From the NCBI GenBank assembly GCA_015066635.1, contig SVOA01000004.1, positions 36,314-100,313 on the forward strand: DNA of 64,000 nt, read 5' to 3'. The DNA is from Oscillospiraceae bacterium. GTDB taxonomy: Bacteria > Bacillota > Clostridia > Oscillospirales > Acutalibacteraceae. This document shows positions 16,507 through 26,248 of the stretch, in pieces (position 1 is the stretch's first letter; each line of letters opens with the position of its first letter). The position numbers and the translations under genes were made by a program. The notes below the pieces were generated by a model. That model was given only the letters and a program-made list of their open reading frames with translations, had not been told where the DNA came from and searched no databases.

Positions 16507-18333
16507 ATGTGCGGAATTGTAGGTTATATCGGAGGTAAAAGTGCGTCTCCCATACTTCTTGACGGACTTAAAAAGCTTGAGTACAGAGGTTATGACTCAG
16601 CCGGTATAGCGGTATTTGAAAACAACTCGGTGGAAATCTGCAAAACAAAGGGCAGAATAGCCGACCTTGAGAAAAAACTTGAGAGCGAGGGAGAGTTTTC
16701 CGGCTGTGTCGGAATAGGACACACAAGATGGGCTACTCACGGCGCTCCCGACGATATAAATGCTCATCCCCATAAGGGCGGAAACGGCAGAATTACGCTC
16801 GTTCACAACGGTATTATAGAAAACTATATCGAGCTTAAAATAATGCTTGAGCAGAAGGGCTATAAATTTGTATCGCAGACAGATACAGAGGTGCTTGCCC
16901 ACCTGTTTGACTTCTTCTATAACGGCGACTCGCTTGAAGCTATGTCAAAGGTAATGAAGATGGTAAGAGGCTCTTATGCAACAGCGGTTCTTATCGAGGA
17001 CAGACCCGATGAGATTATTGCCGCCCGTAAGGACAGCCCTCTTATAGTCGGTATAGGCGAGAACGAGAATTTCCTCGCTTCGGATATTCCCGCAGTGCTG
17101 AAATATACCAGAGACTGCTATCTGCTCGACGACAATCAGATAGCCCTGCTTACAAAGGATACGATTAAGCTTTACGACATAAATCTTAACGAGGTTCACA
17201 AGGACGTCTATCACGTTACATGGGATGTTGAGGCGGCGGAAAAAGGCGGTTACGACCACTTTATGAAAAAGGAAATCGCCGAGCAGCCCAAGACTGTACG
17301 CGACACGCTTTCTCCGAGAATTAAGGACGGAAGGGTAGCGATAGACGAGCTGAGTCTTACGGATGAGGAAATAAAGAATATCGGCACCATACACATTGTT
17401 GCCTGCGGAAGCGCATGGCACGTCGGAATGGCGGCGCGCTATATCATAGAGAAGCTTGCTCAGATTCCCTGCGAGGTTGACCTTGCAAGCGAATTCAGAT
17501 ACAGAAATCCCATTGTCAGACCCAATGACGTATGTATCGTCATTTCCCAGTCGGGCGAAACCGCCGACACGCTTGCGGCGCTTCGCGAGGCAAAGAGCAA
17601 AGGGGCAAAGGCAGTTTCAATAGTAAATGTCGTTGCGAGCACGATAGCGCGTGAATCCGATGATGTTATCTATACTATGGCAGGTCCCGAAATTGCCGTT
17701 GCCACGACAAAGGCGTTTTCTGCACAGCTTAATGTCGCTTACCTTCTCGCGATAAGATTTGCAAAGGCAAAGGGACTTATCGCTGAGCAGGACGAGAGAA
17801 AGCTCTGTGAGGATATGCTCAAACTCCCCGAGATTATAGAGAAACTTCTCGGTATGGACGACTTCCTCAAGGGACTTGCAAAGAAATATGTTGACTCAGA
17901 AAACGTATTCTTTATAGGCAGAGGACTTGACTACGCGATTTCGCTTGAAGGCTCGCTTAAACTTAAGGAGATTTCATATATTCACTCCGAGGCTTATGCG
18001 GCGGGAGAGTTAAAGCACGGTACGATTTCGCTTATCGAGGAGGGCACTCCCGTATTTGCCGTTGCAACACAGTCCGATTTGCTTGAGAAAACTCTCGGCA
18101 ATATCAAGGAGGTCAAGGCAAGGGGAGCACAGGTTATCGCTCTTGTCGGAGAGAATCACAATGCGGCAGACGAATTTGCTGATGACATTATCAGAGTACC
18201 CGAAATAAATGATATTCTGATGCCGTCGCTTACGGTTATACCGCTTCAGATTTTTGCTTACTATATGGCGCTCGGCAGAGGCTGCGATGTCGATAAACCG
18301 AGAAACCTTGCAAAGAGCGTTACGGTTGAATAA
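16507..18333 (+). CDS. glmS: Glutamine-fructose-6-phosphate aminotransferase (isomerizing)
   Basis: A 608-residue enzyme that makes glucosamine-6-phosphate from fructose-6-phosphate and glutamine, the entry to cell-wall amino sugars. The N-terminal Cys2 of MCGIVGYIG is the glutaminase nucleophile; GHTRWATHG follows near 73-81. Two SIS domains lie at about 285-430 and 455-600 (SQSGETADT in the first, the C-terminal KSVTVE ending is standard). Length is normal. Controlled by the ribozyme in its leader. Confidence 0.98.
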   Translation: MCGIVGYIGGKSASPILLDGLKKLEYRGYDSAGIAVFENNSVEICKTKGRIADLEKKLESEGEFSGCVGIGHTRWATHGAPDDINAHPHKGGNGRITLVHNGIIENYIELKIMLEQKGYKFVSQTDTEVLAHLFDFFYNGDSLEAMSKVMKMVRGSYATAVLIEDRPDEIIAARKDSPLIVGIGENENFLASDIPAVLKYTRDCYLLDDNQIALLTKDTIKLYDINLNEVHKDVYHVTWDVEAAEKGGYDHFMKKEIAEQPKTVRDTLSPRIKDGRVAIDELSLTDEEIKNIGTIHIVACGSAWHVGMAARYIIEKLAQIPCEVDLASEFRYRNPIVRPNDVCIVISQSGETADTLAALREAKSKGAKAVSIVNVVASTIARESDDVIYTMAGPEIAVATTKAFSAQLNVAYLLAIRFAKAKGLIAEQDERKLCEDMLKLPEIIEKLLGMDDFLKGLAKKYVDSENVFFIGRGLDYAISLEGSLKLKEISYIHSEAYAAGELKHGTISLIEEGTPVFAVATQSDLLEKTLGNIKEVKARGAQVIALVGENHNAADEFADDIIRVPEINDILMPSLTVIPLQIFAYYMALGRGCDVDKPRNLAKSVTVE

Positions 18334-18344
18334 TTCACGATAAT

Positions 18345-18382
18345 AAAAAAGAAGGTAACTTTTTCAAGTTACCTTCTTTTTT
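18345..18382. terminator. Bidirectional terminator between glmS and hppA
   Basis: A 17-bp stem (18345-18361 with 18366-18382) with loop TTTC, A-tract on one side and T-tract on the other, positioned between two convergent genes. Confidence 0.9.
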
Positions 18383-18389
18383 TTTACTG

Positions 18390-20402
18390 TTATAAAATGC
18401 CGCCTATTTTAAGGAATATAGGTGCAAATACAAGCGAAACGACGGTCATCAGCTTAATGAGAATATTTATCGACGGACCCGAGGTATCTTTGCAGGGGTC
18501 TCCGACCGTGTCGCCTACAACAGCCGCCTTGTGCGCTTCAGAACCCTTGCCGCCGTTGTTGCCGTCCTCTATATACTTCTTTGCATTGTCCCATGCGCCG
18601 CCTGCGTTAGACATAAATATCGCGAGCAGTACGCCCGTAACAAGCGCACCCGCAAGCATTCCGCCGAGGGCCTCACAGCCGAGTAGTATTCCTATAAGCA
18701 GGGGAACTGCGACAGCCATAATTCCGGGAACAAGCATTTCTTTAAGAGCTGCAACAGTTGAAATCGAAACACAGGATTTGTAGTCGGGCTTGCCTTTACC
18801 TTCCATAATTCCGGGTATTGTTTTGAACTGACGGCGGACTTCCTCTATCATTTTGTTTGCCGCCTTTGAAACGGAATCCATTGTGAGCGCAGAGAAAATG
18901 AAGGGAAGCATACCGCCGATTAAAAGTCCTATCGTTACACGGTAGTTGAGTATGCTCAGTCCGCCCTCACCGGAGTCCTGATTGAAGTTTATACCGACAG
19001 CCTGCGCATAACTGAAGAAAAGCGCAAGAGCAGTAAGAGCCGCAGAACCGATTGCAAAGCCCTTGCCCATAGCAGCGGTGGTGTTGCCTACCGCGTCAAG
19101 CTTGTCTGTAATCTTGCGTACAGAAGCGTCAAGACCGCTCATTTCGGCTATACCGCCCGCATTGTCCGCAATAGGTCCGTAGGCGTCAACCGCAACGGTA
19201 ATTCCCGTAGTCGAGAGCATACCGACAGCCGCAAGTGCGATGCCGAAAAGTCCGCAGAATCTGTAAGCAATAAAAATTCCTACGCCGATAAGAACTATCG
19301 GGACAACAGAGGAACGCATACCGACAGCCATACCGCTGATAACGGTTGTAGCCGCACCGGTTTCGGACTGATGGGCAATTCTTTTAACATATTTATAATC
19401 TCCCGAGGTATATATCTCGGTGGAAATTCCTATAACAAGTCCGACTATAAGTCCCGTAACGATAGCGATTGCCTGATTAAAGCCGCCGAAGAAAACCTTA
19501 CCGAGCGCAAACGCCGCCGCAGTTACGAGAACAGCCGAAACATAAGAACCTGTTTTAAGAGCGGTGTGGGGGTTAGACTTGTCGCTGCCTCTGACAAAGA
19601 AGGTGGCTGTAATTGAAGCAAAAATACCGCAAGCCGCAAGCACGAGAGGATATATGGGGCCTGCGCCTTCAAAATTACCTTTGACTGCAACTCCGAGAGT
19701 CAGAGCCGAAACAAGTGCGCCGACATAACTTTCAAAAAGGTCTGCGCCCATACCCGCAACATCGCCTACATTGTCGCCGACATTGTCCGCTATAACCGCG
19801 GGGTTTCTCGGGTCATCCTCGGGAATACCTGCTTCAACCTTGCCGACAAGGTCAGCGCCGACATCGGCAGCCTTGGTATATATTCCTCCGCCTACCCTTG
19901 CAAACAGAGCTATTGACGAAGCGCCGAGCGAAAAGCCCGTGAGAATCTCAACGTCCTTAGTGATTATGTAAATAACCGCGCAGCCTAAAAGTCCGAGACC
20001 GACCACGCACATACCCATTACGGAACCGCCCGCAAATGCAACGGAAAGAGCCTTATTCATACCGTCGGTCTTAGCCGCATTTGCAGTTCTGACGTTTGCC
20101 TTGGTGGCAACGTTCATACCGATATATCCCGCACAGACCGAGAACAGCGCACCCGCAAGGAAGCACAGAGCCGTTTTCCAACTGATAAAGAAACCAATCA
20201 GAACAAGAAGCACAGCGACAAAGAATACAAGAATTTTGTATTCTGCAAAAAGGAATGCTTTTGCGCCGTCTGCAATATTACCGGCGATTTCCTTCATCCT
20301 GTCATTACCCGCGTCTGCCTTTGAAACCCTGATTGTTTTTGCAAATGCAAACAATAATGCGAGAATTGCAAATACAGGGACAGCCCAAATAATTTTTTCC
20401 AC
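18390..20402 (-). CDS. hppA: Membrane-bound K+-dependent pyrophosphatase (ion-pumping)
   Basis: A 670-residue integral membrane pyrophosphatase with about 16 helices. The catalytic signature [20 protein letters not shown] is followed by [15 protein letters not shown]; a second acidic set lies in [13 protein letters not shown] near the C-terminus. The motif GNTTAA has Ala where K+-independent enzymes carry Lys, which places this enzyme in the K+-dependent class (H+ or Na+ pumping). It couples PPi hydrolysis to an ion gradient. Starts with GTG behind GAGGAG. Whether it pumps Na+ or H+ is not settled here. Confidence 0.95.
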   Translation of the reverse strand: MEKIIWAVPVFAILALLFAFAKTIRVSKADAGNDRMKEIAGNIADGAKAFLFAEYKILVFFVAVLLVLIGFFISWKTALCFLAGALFSVCAGYIGMNVATKANVRTANAAKTDGMNKALSVAFAGGSVMGMCVVGLGLLGCAVIYIITKDVEILTGFSLGASSIALFARVGGGIYTKAADVGADLVGKVEAGIPEDDPRNPAVIADNVGDNVGDVAGMGADLFESYVGALVSALTLGVAVKGNFEGAGPIYPLVLAACGIFASITATFFVRGSDKSNPHTALKTGSYVSAVLVTAAAFALGKVFFGGFNQAIAIVTGLIVGLVIGISTEIYTSGDYKYVKRIAHQSETGAATTVISGMAVGMRSSVVPIVLIGVGIFIAYRFCGLFGIALAAVGMLSTTGITVAVDAYGPIADNAGGIAEMSGLDASVRKITDKLDAVGNTTAAMGKGFAIGSAALTALALFFSYAQAVGINFNQDSGEGGLSILNYRVTIGLLIGGMLPFIFSALTMDSVSKAANKMIEEVRRQFKTIPGIMEGKGKPDYKSCVSISTVAALKEMLVPGIMAVAVPLLIGILLGCEALGGMLAGALVTGVLLAIFMSNAGGAWDNAKKYIEDGNNGGKGSEAHKAAVVGDTVGDPCKDTSGPSINILIKLMTVVSLVFAPIFLKIGGIL

Positions 20403-20511
20403 AAAAACACGCTCCTCAAAGTGTTAAAAAATCAGGTAACTTTTATAATAACCTATTTTTATATAAAAAGCAATATGTTTGTTATTTTTTTAACAGAATT
20501 TCTTTTTTGCC

Positions 20512-20540
20512 TTGACGGGAGAGGATAAAGAAACTATAAT
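20512..20540 (+). promoter_or_regulatory. Promoter of the SDR gene
   Basis: TTGACG at 20512-20517 and TATAAT at 20535-20540, 17-base spacer; the start codon with GGAGGAG follows about 40 bases later. Confidence 0.85.
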
Positions 20541-20582
20541 ATAAATGCACAAAAAATCATTTTAATAAACGGAGGAGAAAAT

Positions 20583-21353
20583 ATGAATTACTTTGATTTA
20601 AAAGGTCAGGTTGCTCTTGTTACGGGCTGTTCAACCGGTCTCGGCGTTCAGATGGCAAAAGCGCTTGCGAGTCAGGGCTGCAATATAGTAGCCGTAGCAA
20701 GACGTCAGGAGATGCTTGATAAGGTTGTTGCGGACCTCAAAGCTGAGTACGGCGTTGACGCTCTCGCACTTCGCTGCGACATCACCGATACTGATATGGT
20801 AAATGAAACTGTTAAAAAGGCACTTGAGCACTTCGGCAGAATCGATATTCTTATCAACAATGCAGGCACAGGTGCAGTTGCTCCCGCAGAGGATATTACG
20901 GACGAACAGTTCAACGACGAGTTCAGAATTGACCTTTTCGGTTCTTTCAAGGTTGCGCGCGCAGTTGCAAAGCAGGCCATGATTCCTGCTAAATACGGCA
21001 GAATCATCAATATCGCTTCAATGTACGGTCTTGTAGGCAATAAGATTGCCGGTTCATCTCCTTACCATGCAGCAAAGGGCGGCGTTGTAAATCTTACAAG
21101 AGCTCTTGCAGCAGAATGGGGCAAATACAATATCACGGTTAACTCCATCTGCCCCGGTTATTTCTATACCGACCTTACAAGAGATACTCTTAATTCCGAT
21201 TTCTTCCAGCAGAATGCAAAGACAATGATTCCGCTTGAGAGATACGGCGAAGAGGGTGAGCTTGATTCGGCTGCTCTGTTCCTTGCATCAAAGGCTTCAT
21301 CTTATGTAACGGGCGTAAACCTTCCCGTTGACGGCGGATATACCTGCATGTAA
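20583..21353 (+). CDS. SDR family oxidoreductase (gluconate 5-dehydrogenase-like)
   Basis: A 256-residue classical short-chain dehydrogenase. It shows the cofactor motif TGCSTGLG (14-21), NNAG (92-95), and the catalytic triad Ser146, Tyr161, Lys165 (YHAAK), and ends with VDGGYTCM. Sequence features fit the gluconate/2-dehydro-3-deoxygluconate dehydrogenase group within SDR, but 3-oxoacyl-ACP reductase-like enzymes look similar. It has its own strong promoter and terminator, and AT-rich codon use suggests good expression. The uronate operon 1.4 kb downstream makes a sugar-acid role attractive. Confidence 0.85.
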   Translation: MNYFDLKGQVALVTGCSTGLGVQMAKALASQGCNIVAVARRQEMLDKVVADLKAEYGVDALALRCDITDTDMVNETVKKALEHFGRIDILINNAGTGAVAPAEDITDEQFNDEFRIDLFGSFKVARAVAKQAMIPAKYGRIINIASMYGLVGNKIAGSSPYHAAKGGVVNLTRALAAEWGKYNITVNSICPGYFYTDLTRDTLNSDFFQQNAKTMIPLERYGEEGELDSAALFLASKASSYVTGVNLPVDGGYTCM

Positions 21354-21371
21354 TCAGCTTATAAACAGCAA

Positions 21372-21405
21372 AAACCCCCGAAATTCTTTCGGGGGTTTGT
21401 TTTTA
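21372..21405. terminator. Bidirectional terminator after the SDR gene
   Basis: A 12-bp stem (21372-21383 with 21387-21398), G+C-rich in its centre, flanked by AAAA and TGTTTTTAT; it separates the SDR gene from the convergent PASTA protein gene. Confidence 0.9.
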
Positions 21406-21413
21406 TACATTTT

Positions 21414-22532
21414 TTAATTTAATGTTTCCTCGTATGCCTCATCATCTATAAAGTCGGTTATTATTTCCTGCTCACATTCCCAGTCATCCGTGTTGAGGTG
21501 AATTTTGGCAAATCCTTTATCCCATATAGGTTCGTTATTGTATATGGAAAGTGTTCCAATTGGAACTTTTATATCGATAACTCTCGGAAGGTCAGACCCG
21601 TCCAAATTGCTGATATCTGATGATATTGTTACCTTTTGATTATATGTAACTTTATTTGAAAGACAGTTTATGTCCACATTTTCGGGATAAGTAAATATAG
21701 CTCTGCAGTCAACAGCTGCCTTCTCTCCGTTTTCATTTATTGAAACATATCCGCCGCCTCGATTAGAGGGGATTGTCGGATAGAAAAGTAACGGATCATA
21801 AGATGCTTTCGTTTCAAATTGGTTTACGGTAAGTTCGACGGTCAGCATTCCGTAATTGCAGGTTACGCTGTCTATATGCCATGAGCCTCTTTCAAAGGTT
21901 GAATCCACATCGGTTGCGCCTATTGTTCCGGTAGCACCTCTTGCGTACATAAGGAAGTAGCCGAGACTTGAATAAATATTAACCGTTGAGCCTTTTTCTA
22001 CCGAACTGCCTGCGGCAGGTTCGGAAAAATCAACGAGGCCTTTGAGCTGAGTGCCGTACTGCTCGGTAACCTTGGGAACAAGTCCGAGTGAAATCAGAAG
22101 CTGTTTTGCCGTTTCGGTATCGGTTCCGACAAGGTCGGGAATTACAACCGCATTCGGGTCATTTTCCTTTACGGTGCTGACCTCTGCAGTGCCGGTTGTT
22201 TCTGCCTCGGTAGATTCTGCTTTATTAAGTTTAATAACACCGGTGCCGAAAAGGACCGCCAAAGCTATAATAATCACACCGAGAACCGCAATAAGAGCGA
22301 TAAGCGCGGGGTTGTTTTTTGAGGGCTTGTCTTTTTTAGCACTGTTTTCCCTCGCAGGTTCGGTGCTCTGTTCGGAAACGGGAGCAGAGACGGGGGGAAC
22401 AGGTGCCTCTGTCTGAACGTTTAACTTTGCTCCGCAGTTTGAGCAGAACTGTGCGCCGGACTGAAGCTCCTTGCCGCAGTTGGGACAAAAGCGCATTGTA
22501 TTTTCGTTAGCGTTTTTGTTTTCATTATCCAT
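21414..22532 (-). CDS. Zinc-ribbon, single-pass protein with extracellular PASTA domain
   Basis: A 372-residue protein. A zinc ribbon at the N-terminus has Cys16, Cys19, Cys30 and Cys33; a Pro/Ser/Glu-rich linker leads to one transmembrane helix (about 79-101). Outside, a PASTA repeat (about 130-195, VVIPDLVGTDTETAK to the VNIYSS strand) precedes a beta-rich C-terminal domain of about 170 residues with many Asp/Asn. PASTA domains bind peptidoglycan fragments or beta-lactams in Ser/Thr kinases, but no kinase domain is present. Function unknown; a cell-wall sensor or anchor is an inference. Confidence 0.75.
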   Translation of the reverse strand: MDNENKNANENTMRFCPNCGKELQSGAQFCSNCGAKLNVQTEAPVPPVSAPVSEQSTEPARENSAKKDKPSKNNPALIALIAVLGVIIIALAVLFGTGVIKLNKAESTEAETTGTAEVSTVKENDPNAVVIPDLVGTDTETAKQLLISLGLVPKVTEQYGTQLKGLVDFSEPAAGSSVEKGSTVNIYSSLGYFLMYARGATGTIGATDVDSTFERGSWHIDSVTCNYGMLTVELTVNQFETKASYDPLLFYPTIPSNRGGGYVSINENGEKAAVDCRAIFTYPENVDINCLSNKVTYNQKVTISSDISNLDGSDLPRVIDIKVPIGTLSIYNNEPIWDKGFAKIHLNTDDWECEQEIITDFIDDEAYEETLN

Positions 22533-22711
22533 ATCCTACACCTCAAAAATTATTTAATAAAATCAGTATAGCATTTTGACCTGTTACAGTCAATATGATA
22601 AAACATCTCCGGACTTTTTAATTTGGGGAATATTGAAACTGTTTTCATCGGATTTTTATTAACCTTTGGAAAAATTCAAAAAAAACATATCAATTAAGGA
22701 AGTTGTATTTT

Positions 22712-23584
22712 TTACAGCATATTTTTGATTGGTTTGATTTCATGCACGGAGTCAAAGCCGTAGAAGTTTACTGCATTGATCCCGAGCATTTTTGCTTTGT
22801 CGGAGTCTGCGATTTCGTTTGTCTTTACAATGAAGTCATAGCTCATTTTATATGTGATTTCGACCATCGTTCTCGGGTAGTCGCTGCCCCACATAAGCTT
22901 GTCAAAACCGCAGATTTCGGAGGCTTCGAGTATTGATTTTACAGCGGTGGGGTAGGGATAGAATTCGCTGTTGTAAAGCCAGGTAATACCGCCGCTTTCT
23001 ATATAGACGTTTTTGTTTTGGGCGAGTTTAATCTGCTCGGTCCAGCCGTCCGTGGTTACCATGCCGAAGTGTCCTATCGCAATTCTGAGGTCGGGAAGCT
23101 CGGAAATAATTTCACGCAGGGAAGCGGTCTGTCTGTCGCCGTCATCAAGGTCTATTGAAACGAATTTGCCGTTTTTGTATGCGTCTTTAAAAACCTCAAA
23201 ATGCTTTGTAAGGTCCTTTTCGTTTAACTTGCAGGCGCACAGCTTGATACCGTCAAAGCCGTCGAGAGCGTAGGGCTGCCCCTCACAGTAGAGCGAACAG
23301 ATTTTAAGTCTGTCAGGAAATTTTTGCTTTGCGCTCAGAAGGTAGCCGTCCTGATTTCCGTCCATAACCTCTTGAGTAATAACGGCGCCGCTGACGCAGG
23401 CATAGTCCATATTTGAAATCAACATCTCAGCGTTGTTTTCTCCGTCAAGCATATACGGGGGCATCATCTGACGGATTTCTCCCGCAAAGCTGCTCTGCCC
23501 GTTTCTGAGCGCGAAAACTTTGCCGTTGGGATTCATACCGTCCTGTTTTTTCCACAGATGAGTATGCGCGTCAATTATAATCAT
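22712..23584 (-). CDS. Amidohydrolase family 2 (TIM-barrel metal hydrolase)
   Basis: A 290-residue amidohydrolase. The metal-binding HTH (His7, His9 in DAHTHLW), a later IGHFGM histidine and the WGSDYP aspartate near the end are those of the amidohydrolase-2 (COG2159/COG3618) group, which includes sugar-acid lactonases and decarboxylases. Its ATG overlaps the stop of uxaA by four bases, so it is the last gene of the sugar-acid operon. A lactonase role (opening a sugar lactone before dehydration) fits the neighbours but is inferred. Confidence 0.8.
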   Translation of the reverse strand: MIIIDAHTHLWKKQDGMNPNGKVFALRNGQSSFAGEIRQMMPPYMLDGENNAEMLISNMDYACVSGAVITQEVMDGNQDGYLLSAKQKFPDRLKICSLYCEGQPYALDGFDGIKLCACKLNEKDLTKHFEVFKDAYKNGKFVSIDLDDGDRQTASLREIISELPDLRIAIGHFGMVTTDGWTEQIKLAQNKNVYIESGGITWLYNSEFYPYPTAVKSILEASEICGFDKLMWGSDYPRTMVEITYKMSYDFIVKTNEIADSDKAKMLGINAVNFYGFDSVHEIKPIKNML

Positions 23585-24942
23585 AATGTAACACCGTCCT
23601 TGAAAACGGCTATCTCACGGAAGCCGTTTTTTTCGTTTTGCGTCTGCCTGCCGTTTGCGGTTTCGAGCAGAAGATCAAACAGTTCATCTTCATTTCCCGT
23701 CTGCGCGTCAAAATCTGTCCAATTCTTTTTCTTCTCTGCGGTTACGGAATTGGATGCAATTTTTACAGTGGGAACGGGAGCGCCGAGGGGAGTGCCTCTG
23801 CCCGTTGTAAACAGAATTATATTACATCCCGCCGCAGTAAGATTTGTAACCGCGACCATATCGTTGCCGGGACCTGCGAGCAGATTGAGCCCTGCCTTCT
23901 TTGCCGTATCGCCGTAATCAAGCACGTCGGTAACGGCGGCATGACCGCCCTTCTGAACACAGCCGAGGGATTTCTCCTCAAGCGTGGTAATGCCGCCCTC
24001 CTTATTGCCGGGAGAGGGGTTTTCGCTGATTGGCTGATTATGTGAAATGAAATATTCCTTATATCCGTTAATCAGCCCGACCGCCTTGTCAAAAACTTCT
24101 CTGTCGGCGCAGCGGTTTAAAAGAAGCTGTTCTGCACCGAACATTTCAGGAACCTCAGTCAGAACTGCGGTTCCGCCCATAGCACAGATTTTATCCGTAA
24201 CCTTACCCGTTACGGCATTTGCCGTAATGCCCGACAGACCGTCGCTGCCTCCGCATTTAAGACCGATAACAAGTTTTGAAGCGGGAACCGTAACGCGGAT
24301 GTCTCTGTCTGCATTTGCTTTTAACTGTTCTGCTATCTTAACGCCTTCGGCAATTTCATCGCCGCAGGACTGGGCGTTCAGGAATTTTACTCTGTCTGAA
24401 TCATACTCTCCGAGGACCGATTTTAACTGCTCAATATTATTGTTTTCGCATCCGAGACCAAGGACAAGCACTCCGCCTGCGTTGGGGTGTCTGATAAGCC
24501 CCGACAGAATCTGCTGAGTTCTCAAATGGTCGCCGCTGAGCTGACTGCAGCCGTAGGGATGGGTAAAGCAGAAAGCGCCCGTGAGCGCGCCGATTTTTTC
24601 TGCGGCTTTATTGATACAGCCGACGGTGGGTATTATCCATATATCGTTTCTTATACCTATCCTGCCGTCTTTCCTTACATAAGCAAGAATTTCGGGGCTT
24701 TCGGTTTTGCAGACCTTTACGGTTTCGGGCTCATAGGCGTATGTACATACCCCCGAAAGCAAGGTTTTCAGATTGTGAGTGTGAACGTGCTCTCCCTCGG
24801 ATATGTCTTGTGTTGCGGCACCTATCGGGAAGCCGTATTTAATAATCTTTTCGCCCTTTTTGATATTGCGCAGAGCGTACTTGTGAGCGTTGTCAAGCGA
24901 AACCCTGACATTGTCCTTTTCATTGATTACGATAAACTCCAT
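23581..24942 (-). CDS. uxaA: Altronate dehydratase (UxaA family)
   Basis: A 453-residue Fe-dependent dehydratase of the UxaA/GarD family, converting D-altronate to 2-keto-3-deoxygluconate. The N-terminal SAF domain (about 1-75, ending with the HVHTHNLKT segment) precedes the catalytic part with YVRKDGRIGIRN, THPYGCSQL, GLGCENN and GLKCGGSDGLSGITANA. Full length. Its start overlaps the uxaB stop by 16 bases. Related family members act on galactarate, so the sugar acid could differ. Confidence 0.9.
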   Translation of the reverse strand: MEFIVINEKDNVRVSLDNAHKYALRNIKKGEKIIKYGFPIGAATQDISEGEHVHTHNLKTLLSGVCTYAYEPETVKVCKTESPEILAYVRKDGRIGIRNDIWIIPTVGCINKAAEKIGALTGAFCFTHPYGCSQLSGDHLRTQQILSGLIRHPNAGGVLVLGLGCENNNIEQLKSVLGEYDSDRVKFLNAQSCGDEIAEGVKIAEQLKANADRDIRVTVPASKLVIGLKCGGSDGLSGITANAVTGKVTDKICAMGGTAVLTEVPEMFGAEQLLLNRCADREVFDKAVGLINGYKEYFISHNQPISENPSPGNKEGGITTLEEKSLGCVQKGGHAAVTDVLDYGDTAKKAGLNLLAGPGNDMVAVTNLTAAGCNIILFTTGRGTPLGAPVPTVKIASNSVTAEKKKNWTDFDAQTGNEDELFDLLLETANGRQTQNEKNGFREIAVFKDGVTL

Positions 24943-26243
24943 TGTATCGCCTTTCTCATATCGTCAAAGTCGTATGCCTCGCTTACAAGGGAGAACATAC
25001 CGCTTAAATCTGCGCCCCAGAGTTCGGTGTCGGACAGTATGGAGCGCAGGTCGTTTTGTTTTATAAACTCTGCTTTTTCGACGTCGTCGCTTACGCTGAA
25101 ATACTTATAGTATCTGATTAAAGCCGCAAGTGAGAGCGCCATTGTTTTGGGATATGTGCCGAACTGCTCTTTGTAATCGAGCATTGTCGGAAGCACTCTG
25201 ACAGAGAATTTACTGACAGAATTAAGCGCTATCGACTCCCAGCGGTGTTTAATAAACGGGTTTGCAAAACGTTCCAGCACAGCATCGGCAAAGTCGAGGT
25301 TTTCCTTTGTTTCGCCGAGTACGGGAAGGATATACGAAAACAGATTTTTCTTTAAGAACTCATTTAACTGCGTGTCTGCAAGAGCCTCGGAAACGGTCTG
25401 AACTCCGCATAGAAGCGCAGGAAATACAGTCGAGGTGTGCGCTCCGTTGAGTACTCTGACCTTGCGCTTTTTATAGGAGGAAATATCATCCGTCCAGAAT
25501 ACGTTAAGCCCTGCTTTTTGTAAAGGCAGTTCGTTTTCAAAGTTTCCTTCTATTGCCCAGAAGTGATACGGCTCTGCCGTGTCGAGAAGTCCGTCATCCC
25601 AGCCGATAATTTCAGAGAACTTCTCTGCTTCTTCTTTGGGATAACCCGTTACAATTCTGTCAACAAGAGTGTTGCAGAAGTAATTTTTGTTGTTAACAAA
25701 ATCTATGAACTCTTTGTCTGAATTCCATAGCTTCGCATACTTTAAAACACAGTCTTTCAGCTTATCTGCATTATCATCAATAAGCTCGCAGGCGAGTATT
25801 ACAAAGCCGTCAAGACCGTTTTTGAACCTTCTGTAAAGAAGCTGCGTGAGCTTAGCGGGAAAAGATGCGGCAGGTCTGTCGTCAAAGCGGCACTCCGCGT
25901 CAAAGACTATGCCCGCCTCGGTGGTGTTGGTAATGATAAAGCGAAAATCGGGACAGTCGGCAAGACTTAAAAAGCCGTCAAAATCTCTGTATGGGTTAAC
26001 CCCTCTTGAAATACAGTTAATTTCAAAGCGTTCGTTTACTGTCTTGCCGTTTTCTATGCCTCTGAGCACAAGATTATATCTGCCGTGCTGAGAATTGATT
26101 TTGTCAATATTCTTTGAGTCGGTAGGGGAGACGATTACTACACTTCCGTCGAAAAAACCGCCCTTGTTGAGTCTGTCAATGAAGGCGTCAGCAAAGCCGC
26201 GCAGAAAATTGCCCGTACCGAACTGAATAACTCTTTCTTTCAT
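24927..26243 (-). CDS. uxaB: Tagaturonate reductase (mannitol dehydrogenase family)
   Basis: A 438-residue NAD-dependent long-chain polyol dehydrogenase. FGTGNFLRGF near the start is the nucleotide-binding loop; KKRKVRVLNGAHTSTV with NGAH is the catalytic segment of the family. UxaB reduces tagaturonate to altronate, the substrate of the next gene. It lies five bases after the alcohol dehydrogenase gene stops and overlaps uxaA. No isomerase (uxaC), kinase or KDPG aldolase is present in this window. Confidence 0.9.
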   Translation of the reverse strand: MKERVIQFGTGNFLRGFADAFIDRLNKGGFFDGSVVIVSPTDSKNIDKINSQHGRYNLVLRGIENGKTVNERFEINCISRGVNPYRDFDGFLSLADCPDFRFIITNTTEAGIVFDAECRFDDRPAASFPAKLTQLLYRRFKNGLDGFVILACELIDDNADKLKDCVLKYAKLWNSDKEFIDFVNNKNYFCNTLVDRIVTGYPKEEAEKFSEIIGWDDGLLDTAEPYHFWAIEGNFENELPLQKAGLNVFWTDDISSYKKRKVRVLNGAHTSTVFPALLCGVQTVSEALADTQLNEFLKKNLFSYILPVLGETKENLDFADAVLERFANPFIKHRWESIALNSVSKFSVRVLPTMLDYKEQFGTYPKTMALSLAALIRYYKYFSVSDDVEKAEFIKQNDLRSILSDTELWGADLSGMFSLVSEAYDFDDMRKAIQWSLS

Positions 26244-26248
26244 CTTTT

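Noticed and set aside
22533..22711. A terminator or RNA gene between the PASTA protein and the amidohydrolase gene
   Set aside because: The spacer is AT-rich, but I could find no convincing stem with a T-tract.
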